This document shows positions 1-5,883 of a stretch of 10,313 bases of DNA, piece after piece. The notes below the pieces were generated by a model. The model was not told the origin of the DNA, did not search any database, and saw only the letters and a list, made by a program, of their open reading frames with translations. The DNA is from Pirellulales bacterium. GTDB taxonomy: Bacteria; Planctomycetota; Planctomycetia; Pirellulales; JAICIG01. Each line of letters begins with the position of its first letter. The first letter of the stretch is position 1. Location: positions 1-10,313 of the forward strand of contig JAICIG010000285.1 of assembly GCA_025924495.1 (NCBI GenBank). The letters are read 5' to 3'. Position numbers and translations under genes: made by a program.

Positions 1-2
1 GC

Positions 3-2579
3 ACTCGCCGGCGCAAAACCCGGTGGCTAGTGCGCGCGACCGACAAACTTGCGCATGGTTTGATCGTGGGAGGCGGAATCGGCACGATCGTCGCCGTCTC
101 GATGGTTTGCGTGTTCCTGTTGTGGGTCGTGGTGCCCTTGTTTCAGCCGGCAACTGTCGAAGGAATCGAGACAATGCCGGCCGATTGGGGCGGACGCAAG
201 TTGCTCCATTTGGCAGTGGATGAATACCAAGGCGCCGCTTGGGCGTTGCTTGAGAACGGCACGCTGGATGTGTTCCGGATCGACGGCGATGATCGGGCGT
301 CAATCGAAAATCGCAATCTCTTTCCTGACGGCCCGGAGCTGACCTGCGCTGCTTTCTCTTTAACGAGCGACGACGTGGCGGTTGGATTTGCGGATGGCTC
401 GATCCGCCTGGGCACGATCGGCTTTCGCACGCACTTCGTGGAAGAGCAGCAATTGAACGGCGCCGCGAGCGGCCTCAAGCCCGGCGAGTCAATGCTGATC
501 GACAAGGGGCTCGTGGAACGTACGCCTGAAGGCCAGCTCCGCCGCCAGGAGATCGCTGTGAAGTTTGGAGAACCGCTGGCCAGCGGTTCTTCCGCCGCCA
601 TTACTGATCTGGATCTGACCGTTCGCACTGCCGGGCCGCTGCTATGCAGTCGTTCGCGGGACGGCGAATTGCGGTTCCATGCACTTAAGCTGGTCCGCAG
701 CCTTGAATCGGACGAAAAGACGTACCAATTGCGCAGCGTTGTTTTGCCGCAAGACAAGGTCAACGCAAACTCGGTTCCTCTGCGCGTGTTGATCTCGGGT
801 GTCGGCGATAATGTTTTCGTCGCCTGGCGCGACGGCCGTTTGCTGCGTTACGACGTAAGAAACGCAAGGAAGCCCGTGCTGGCCGAAGAACTCGATCTGA
901 CGCCCGAATCCGACATCGAACTGACCGCCCTGGAATTCATGATCGGCAAGACTACCCTGGCGGCCGGAGATTCGCTCGGGCGGGTCACCGGCTGGTTCCG
1001 CGTGAACGCGGAAAAAGCGGCCGACGGCGGGAGCGGCGGAACTTACATGGCCGCCGCTCACCAATTGCCCGCTGAAGGGAGTGCGGTCGTATCCCTAGCG
1101 CCTTCCGCGAGAAGCCGCATGCTAGCGGCGGGATACGCCGATGGACAAATACGACTTTATTACCTGACTAACGACAACTTGCTTCTTGAGACGTCGGCCT
1201 CGGTCGAGAAGCCTTTTCGCTCATTGACCATTTGTCCCAAGGACGATGGGATTTTCGGCGCCGCGTCCGACCTGCTGTGCCTGTGGCGGATGAAGGCCAC
1301 TCATCCCGAAGTCACGCTGCGATCGCTATTCTTGCCGGTTTGGTACGAAGGCAATGAGCGGCCTACCTACGACTGGCAGTCCTCGGGCGGCACCGATGAT
1401 TTCGAGCCGAAGTTGGGCTTGATGCCGTTGGTGTTCGGCACGCTCAAAGTGACGCTTTACTCGCTCTTATTCGGCGTGCCATTGGCGCTGTTGGCAGCGG
1501 TTTATACCAGCGAATTCTTGCCCCCCAGGGCCCGCACACGGATCAAACCGACGATCGAACTGATGGCTAGTCTGCCGAGCGTAGTTCTCGGCTTCGTCGC
1601 GGCGCTGGTGCTGGCGCCGCTGGTGGAAGGCATCTTGCCTGCCATCCTGACCTCGCTGGTCACGGTGCCTTTCGTATTGCTGCTGGGGGCGTTTCTTTGG
1701 CAGGCCTTGCCGTCGACGACGCGACTGCTGCTTGGGCACTACCGCTTGCTGTTTATGTGCCTGGCGATTCCGGCAGGCGGGTGGTTGGCATGGCGATTGG
1801 GGCCGCTGGTTGAACGTCTGCTGTTTGCCGGCGACCTCAAGGCTTGGCTGGAAGATGCTCAAGGCGGCGCCGCCGGCGGTTGGATGTTGCTGCTCGTGCC
1901 GCTGGCAAGCGTCGCGACAGCGTACTTGCTGGCGAGTTACGTGCAACCCTGGCTGCGGCGTCGCTCCGTGGCCTGGAGCGAGGGGCAAATGGCCGCGGCG
2001 GAACTGGGTAAGTTCAGCGCCGCCGTCGCTTTCATGCTGACGCTTGCGTTAGCGGTCTCGTGGTTGTTGTCCGCACTTGGTTTCGATCCGCGCGGCTCTT
2101 ACTTGGGCGCCTACAATCAGCGCAATATGCTGATCGTCGGCTTTGTCATGGGCTTCGCGATCATTCCGATCATCTACACGATTGCCGAGGACGCGCTGTC
2201 TTCGGTTCCACAACATCTGCGTTCAGCCTCGCTTGGCGCCGGCGCGACTCCCTGGCAGACGGCGACTCGGATTATCATACCGACTGCGATGAGCGGGCTG
2301 TTTTCAGCAATCATGGTCGGACTGGGACGCGCCGTGGGCGAAACGATGATCGTCCTGATGGCGGCTGGCAACACTCCAGTCATGGATTGGAACTTGTTCA
2401 ATGGCGGCCGATCGTTGTCCGCTAACATCGCCGTCGAACTGGCTGAGGCAGTGCGCGACAGCACGCACTATCGCACGTTGTTTTTTGCCGCGTTGGTCTT
2501 GTTCTGCTTGACGTTTGTGCTGAATACCATCGCGGAAAACGTCCGGCAGCGGTTCCGCAAGAGGGCCTTCCAGCTATGA
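3..2579 (+). CDS. pstC: Phosphate ABC transporter permease PstC, enlarged, with periplasmic beta-propeller-like domain (5' partial)
   Basis: One of the two membrane subunits of the PstSCAB importer, which moves orthophosphate across the inner membrane using ATP. The frame is open to the window edge. The first in-window start is GTG at 30, but the upstream codons encode a basic stretch (TRRRKTRWLV) typical of a cytoplasmic N-terminus, so I treat the gene as 5' partial. Counting from GTG-30: membrane helix 11-38, then about 390 predicted periplasmic residues with seven G-x-(I/L/V)-x-(L/V)-aromatic repeats (77, 123, 212, 269, 317, 372 and LLCLWRM at 415), consistent with a WD40-like propeller. 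The permease core begins near 464. It shows LASLP-type ELMASLPSVVLGF (510-522), the EAA loop EDALSSVPQHL (720-730) that contacts PstB, and the conserved GRAVGET (766-772). E. coli PstC is only about 320 residues. Extra hydrophobic helices lie at about 570-684. The stop overlaps the pstA start by 4 bp (ATGA). Family assignment is firm; the propeller is inferred from repeats. Confidence 0.93.
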   Translation, partial: TRRRKTRWLVRATDKLAHGLIVGGGIGTIVAVSMVCVFLLWVVVPLFQPATVEGIETMPADWGGRKLLHLAVDEYQGAAWALLENGTLDVFRIDGDDRASIENRNLFPDGPELTCAAFSLTSDDVAVGFADGSIRLGTIGFRTHFVEEQQLNGAASGLKPGESMLIDKGLVERTPEGQLRRQEIAVKFGEPLASGSSAAITDLDLTVRTAGPLLCSRSRDGELRFHALKLVRSLESDEKTYQLRSVVLPQDKVNANSVPLRVLISGVGDNVFVAWRDGRLLRYDVRNARKPVLAEELDLTPESDIELTALEFMIGKTTLAAGDSLGRVTGWFRVNAEKAADGGSGGTYMAAAHQLPAEGSAVVSLAPSARSRMLAAGYADGQIRLYYLTNDNLLLETSASVEKPFRSLTICPKDDGIFGAASDLLCLWRMKATHPEVTLRSLFLPVWYEGNERPTYDWQSSGGTDDFEPKLGLMPLVFGTLKVTLYSLLFGVPLALLAAVYTSEFLPPRARTRIKPTIELMASLPSVVLGFVAALVLAPLVEGILPAILTSLVTVPFVLLLGAFLWQALPSTTRLLLGHYRLLFMCLAIPAGGWLAWRLGPLVERLLFAGDLKAWLEDAQGGAAGGWMLLLVPLASVATAYLLASYVQPWLRRRSVAWSEGQMAAAELGKFSAAVAFMLTLALAVSWLLSALGFDPRGSYLGAYNQRNMLIVGFVMGFAIIPIIYTIAEDALSSVPQHLRSASLGAGATPWQTATRIIIPTAMSGLFSAIMVGLGRAVGETMIVLMAAGNTPVMDWNLFNGGRSLSANIAVELAEAVRDSTHYRTLFFAALVLFCLTFVLNTIAENVRQRFRKRAFQL

Positions 2580-4552
2580 GCCTCCAGATGGCCGATTCGG
2601 CTCTGGCAGCATCTGCCTCGACGCCGGCACAGCCCCCGGCACGTTGGCGGCGGCGCCGCACGTCGCTCAGTGCTCATGGCGAACCAATGGTCTGGCTGAC
2701 CGGCGGAGCGCTTGCCGCGGCGCTATTAATGATTGTCGTGCTGCTAGGTTGGATTCTTTGGGAAGGAACGGTTACGTTCTGGCCCGGCCCGGTCGTGCTG
2801 CTCAAGACCATGGATGGCGCATCACATTTGGGCGAAGTGACGCGCACCGAAACTTTTCGCCCGGAGCACGGTGTCTTCGAAGAATATGAGCCGAAGGTAT
2901 CCGAAAAAGCGCAGGCGATTGTCGAGGCGAATCACGGCCTGGCCCAACGGCGTTTGGTGCGAACCGGAAACTTCGAGCTGAAAGGCACACACTTCGACTG
3001 GGTCCCCGACTATCTCATCACGTCGGAGGAATTGCCGGCGTGGGCGTTGGTCGTCGAGCGCATGGCTTGGGGCAGATTTTACGGCGTTCCTCAGGCGTTT
3101 CTGATCGACGACAAAGAAGTCGCGAAAGCTCCCGAAGAGTCGTGGACGAATTATCTCCGTTATCATTCCGAGGTCTGGCAACGCAACCGTCAATACGATC
3201 GCCTCGAAGACCAAATCGGTCGCGTCAATGGCGAGGTGAGCGAAGCGCGGCTCCGGCTGCGTGGAATTGAACTCCGCCAAGGAAGAAACTCGGCGGCGTG
3301 GGCCGAAGCGAACCGGCAATTAGCTGAAATTCATGCCGAGGCGGACCAGAAAGCGGAAACGCTACGTCGGGAAATTGCAGAGTTACAGCGTGAAAACGCT
3401 CGATACGCTCTGCGTTTGACGACTGCTCAAGGGCAAGATGCGACGCTCCAGTTGGCCGACATCGTCAGAGCTTATCCAGCGAATCAGTTGACATGGGGCG
3501 ACAAGCTGGGCGTGTTTTTCTCTCGTTGGGGCGAGTTTTTGACTCAAAAGCCGCGCGAGGCAAACAGCGAGGGCGGCGTATTTCCGGCCATCTTCGGCAC
3601 GGTCGTCATGACGCTGGTGATGACGCTCGCCGTCGTGCCGTTCGGCGTGCTGGCGGCGCTGTATCTGCGAGAGTATGCCAAGGGGGGAGTTATTGTCAGT
3701 GCGGTGCGAATCGCCATCAATAACCTCGCCGGCGTGCCCAGCATTGTGTTTGGCGTCTTTGGCTTAGGGTTCTTCTGCTACAGCGTCGGCGGCTTCATTG
3801 ACGGCGGCGCCTCGCGGCCCTGGCAGCCTCCGGCATGGTTCGTATTGTTCGGCGCGACGCTGGCGGCGCTCGTGGCAGCGGCGCTCATCTCCGCGATCGG
3901 CTTTCGTCCTGGCGCCAATCGGCAGCGGCTGTTTGGTTCACTGGCTGTGACGTTGTGGCTGAGCGCCGCAGCGCTGTCCGTGGCGGCGCTGGCGACGACT
4001 CCTTATTTTCATGGTTTTTTCGAGGCCCGCTTGTCCGAGGGAAGCCCGACTTTCGGCAAGGGAGGCTTAATCTGGGCTTCGCTGACGCTCGCTCTGATGA
4101 CCTTGCCCGTCGTGATCGTTGCAACGGAAGAAGCGCTGGCGGCGGTGCCCCGATCGATGCGCGAAGGTTCCTTCGCGTGCGGCGCCAGCAAGTGGCAAAC
4201 CATCCGCCGTATCGTGTTGCCGCGGGCGATGCCTGGTATCATGACGGGCATGATTCTGGCTATGGCGCGCGGGGCTGGCGAAGTGGCGCCGCTGATGCTG
4301 GTTGGCGCGGTGAAGTTAGCGCCTGAATTGCCGCTCGACGGAACTGCGCCGTTTTTGCATCCTGAACGGAGTTTTATGCACCTCGGCTTTCATATTTTCG
4401 ATCTTGGTTTTCAAAGCCCCAACAGCGAGGCGGCCAAGCCCATGGTTTTCACCACGACGATGCTGCTGATTGCCATCGTCGCCGTGTTGAACCTTGCGGC
4501 GGTGCTGGTCCGCTCGCGCTTAAGCCGGCGATTCGCCTCGAGCCAGTTCTGA
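2576..4552 (+). CDS. pstA: Phosphate ABC transporter permease PstA, enlarged, with periplasmic coiled-coil domain
   Basis: Second membrane subunit of the phosphate importer, pairing with PstC and driven by PstB. It has 658 residues, against about 300 for E. coli PstA. A basic cytoplasmic N-terminus (WRRRR, 24-28) precedes membrane helix 39-62. About 265 predicted periplasmic residues follow, including a charged Glu/Arg/Gln/Ala-rich coiled coil at roughly 205-290. The permease core starts near [15 protein letters not shown] (333) and contains the ALYLREYA and [19 protein letters not shown] motifs typical of PstA. The EAA loop is [20 protein letters not shown] (518-537), followed by [15 protein letters not shown] (564-578), the PstA counterpart of PstC GRAVGET. 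About 85 extra residues with two helices (419-443 and 452-475) sit before the EAA loop. ATG-2576 overlaps the pstC stop (ATGA), suggesting translational coupling. GAGGG at 2561-2565 is a plausible ribosome binding site 10 nt upstream. The stop overlaps the pstB start by 1 bp. Confidence 0.94.
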   Translation: MSLQMADSALAASASTPAQPPARWRRRRTSLSAHGEPMVWLTGGALAAALLMIVVLLGWILWEGTVTFWPGPVVLLKTMDGASHLGEVTRTETFRPEHGVFEEYEPKVSEKAQAIVEANHGLAQRRLVRTGNFELKGTHFDWVPDYLITSEELPAWALVVERMAWGRFYGVPQAFLIDDKEVAKAPEESWTNYLRYHSEVWQRNRQYDRLEDQIGRVNGEVSEARLRLRGIELRQGRNSAAWAEANRQLAEIHAEADQKAETLRREIAELQRENARYALRLTTAQGQDATLQLADIVRAYPANQLTWGDKLGVFFSRWGEFLTQKPREANSEGGVFPAIFGTVVMTLVMTLAVVPFGVLAALYLREYAKGGVIVSAVRIAINNLAGVPSIVFGVFGLGFFCYSVGGFIDGGASRPWQPPAWFVLFGATLAALVAAALISAIGFRPGANRQRLFGSLAVTLWLSAAALSVAALATTPYFHGFFEARLSEGSPTFGKGGLIWASLTLALMTLPVVIVATEEALAAVPRSMREGSFACGASKWQTIRRIVLPRAMPGIMTGMILAMARGAGEVAPLMLVGAVKLAPELPLDGTAPFLHPERSFMHLGFHIFDLGFQSPNSEAAKPMVFTTTMLLIAIVAVLNLAAVLVRSRLSRRFASSQF

Positions 4553-5490
4553 TGATGGAATACACCACGCCAACCTCGCCGGCGCCGAATGCCCCTTCGA
4601 CCAAGACCGCGGGAGCGCCTGCCGAAAGAGAGCATCCCGCCTCGCGCGGCCGGCGCGTGCCGATCATGGGCCGATTGGAGGCCATCGCTCGCGGCGAGAG
4701 CATCCCCACCGAGACCCATCCGGCGCTGGCGGCCGCCGAAGCAGTGCTCGAGATCGAAGATTTTTGTCTCTGGTATGGGCACAAGCAGGCTTTATTCGAC
4801 GTTGCGCTTCGCATTCCCCGCGGCAAGGTGACGGCGCTGATCGGTCCTTCGGGATGCGGCAAGTCGACCCTCCTGCGCTCCGTCAATCGACTCAACGATT
4901 TGATTGACACCGTTCGCGTGTCGGGCAACATGCGGCTCAATGGCGATCCGATTTACCACACCCGGGTCGACGTCATTGAACTGCGGAAGCGCATGGGGAT
5001 GGTATTCCAAAAGTCGAATCCGTTTCCCATGAGCATCTATGAAAACGTCGTCTATGCGTTGCGGATCGACGGCGAACGAGATCGCCGCGTGCTTGATGAG
5101 GTCTGCGAACGAAGCCTGCGCGGAGCGGCGCTGTGGGACGAAGTCAAAGACCGCTTGCACGAAAGCGGTCTGAGTCTCTCCGGCGGCCAGCAGCAACGGC
5201 TCTGTATCGCACGCGCCATTGCCGCCGAACCCGAGGTGTTATTGATGGACGAACCTTGCTCGGCGCTGGACCCCATCGCTACTGGAAAGATCGAGGATCT
5301 TATCCGGGAATTGCGCGGCTCGTACTCGGTGCTGATCGTCACCCACAACATGCAACAGGCATCGCGCACCAGCGACTACACTGCCTTTATGTACCTGGGC
5401 CGCGTCCTGGAATACGGGCCCACGCAGGATATTTTTACGAAACCCTATCTGAAAGACACCGAAGACTACGTGACAGGCCGATTCGGATAG
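4552..5490 (+). CDS. pstB: Phosphate ABC transporter ATP-binding protein PstB
   Basis: Cytoplasmic ATPase that powers PstCA-mediated phosphate import. All ABC signatures are intact: Walker [10 protein letters not shown] (98-106), Q-loop [17 protein letters not shown], signature LSGGQQQR (209-216), Walker B LLMDEP (230-235) followed by CSALDP, and the H-loop histidine in IVTHNMQQ (His265). [30 protein letters not shown] and the C-terminal [10 protein letters not shown] are diagnostic of PstB rather than a general ABC ATPase. At 312 residues it is about 50 longer than E. coli PstB. The excess is an N-terminal Pro/Ala/Thr-rich tail of about 62 residues before [12 protein letters not shown]. The start is one of two adjacent ATGs (4552 or 4555) in a TGATG overlap with the pstA stop. 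An internal ATG at 4666 is possible but has no ribosome binding site. No phoU follows; the next 393 bp are non-coding. Confidence 0.97.
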   Translation: MMEYTTPTSPAPNAPSTKTAGAPAEREHPASRGRRVPIMGRLEAIARGESIPTETHPALAAAEAVLEIEDFCLWYGHKQALFDVALRIPRGKVTALIGPSGCGKSTLLRSVNRLNDLIDTVRVSGNMRLNGDPIYHTRVDVIELRKRMGMVFQKSNPFPMSIYENVVYALRIDGERDRRVLDEVCERSLRGAALWDEVKDRLHESGLSLSGGQQQRLCIARAIAAEPEVLLMDEPCSALDPIATGKIEDLIRELRGSYSVLIVTHNMQQASRTSDYTAFMYLGRVLEYGPTQDIFTKPYLKDTEDYVTGRFG

Positions 5491-5792
5491 AGGCGGACTT
5501 TTGGTCCCTCCACGGTGGTTGGCCGCCTTGAGGAGGCCAATTCGAAAAAGGCGGCAGTGAGGCCCTTGGCTGCCGGTCTTCTGCCGGGACGCGACATTCG
5601 GAACCAATCGGCGAGCTTTGCGTCTAATCCTTGCGCCGTGGGCCGTTCGTGCACGAACCGAGTGCTAGGGCACCGGGATTTAGCCACTAAAGACCCGCAT
5701 CGCGTGCCGACGCAGTCCGGTCTCCGCAAGACGGATGTCCTTGCATCAGGACAAGTTACCACTTTTGGGGAAGCCATCAGGGTTAGAACGCG
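5491..5792 (+). other. Non-coding intergenic region with several possible stem-loops
   Basis: No convincing gene lies between pstB and the promoter of the next gene. The stretch holds consecutive inverted repeats: TTGGCC/GGCCAA at 5519-5540, CGGCAG/CTGCCG at 5552-5575, the perfect palindrome at 5645-5658, CGGG-TTTAG/CTAAA-CCCG at 5674-5697 (9 pairs around a 3-nt loop, with a small internal loop), TCC-GTCT/AGAC-GGA at 5716-5735 (7 pairs, one bulge), and directly abutting it TGTCCT/AGGACA at 5736-5753 (6 pairs, 6-nt loop). None is followed by a convincing T-tract, so no standard intrinsic terminator for the pst operon can be called. The region could be a structured 3' UTR, a small RNA or a Rho-dependent termination zone. 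Short stems arise often by chance in GC-rich DNA, so structure is only a possibility. Confidence 0.4.
5645..5658. repeat. Perfect 14-bp palindrome GTTCGTGCACGAAC
   Basis: The sequence reads identically on both strands with no spacer, as for a dimeric regulator's operator. It lies about 135 bp upstream of the -35 element of the J-like gene. Its half-site CACGAA recurs in the dyad at 5797-5808 inside that promoter. No known regulator is recognised. Confidence 0.5.
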
Positions 5793-5821
5793 TTGCCACG
5801 AAATCGTGCATTGCCCATAAT
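5793..5821 (+). promoter_or_regulatory. Predicted sigma70-type promoter of the J-like gene, with dyad in spacer
   Basis: TTGCCA (5793-5798) and CATAAT (5816-5821) are separated by exactly 17 bp. Each differs from consensus at a few positions only. Transcription would start near 5828, giving a leader of about 55 nt before ATG-5884. The spacer contains the dyad CACGA-AA-TCGTG (5797-5808), a position where a bound repressor would block RNA polymerase. The call rests on sequence match only, and consensus use in this lineage is assumed. Confidence 0.55.
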
Positions 5822-5871
5822 TGACGATCTGCGTTCAGTTTACATCCGCATTTCCAACCCGCCCGGATCGC

Positions 5872-5877
5872 GAGGGG
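5872..5877 (+). promoter_or_regulatory. Ribosome binding site deciding the start of the J-like gene
   Basis: GAGGGG lies 6 nt before ATG-5884. This favours that ATG over the in-frame TTG at 5821, which overlaps the predicted -10 element and would lie upstream of the predicted transcription start. Confidence 0.7.
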
Positions 5878-5883
5878 CCTGCC

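Noticed and set aside
1..30. Upstream gene ending at TAG 28-30, overlapping a GTG start of pstC
   Set aside because: Only nine codons (ALAGAKPGG) are visible, too few to support a gene. The pstC frame itself is open to the edge with a plausible basic N-terminus.
143..763. Long minus-strand open frame (206 codons) opposite pstC
   Set aside because: It is antisense to a coding sequence with clear domain structure, and its product is Ser/Arg-rich without motifs.
5519..5540. TTGGCC/GGCCAA hairpin as an intrinsic terminator of the pst operon
   Set aside because: The following bases are TTCGAAAAAGG, with no T-tract on the transcribed strand, so it does not meet the usual form of an intrinsic terminator.
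5466..5777. Minus-strand open frame of 103 codons overlapping the pstB end
   Set aside because: It overlaps the certain pstB 3' end and has no recognisable product or start signal. It looks like a chance frame in GC-rich DNA.
5515..5820. Plus-strand open frame of 101 codons in the intergenic region
   Set aside because: The GTG start has no ribosome binding site, the product resembles no family, its composition is not protein-like, and the frame runs through the predicted promoter at 5793-5821.
5821..5883. TTG start extending the J-like protein by 21 residues
   Set aside because: The TTG overlaps the predicted -10 element and has no ribosome binding site, whereas ATG-5884 has GAGGGG and begins just before the conserved domain.
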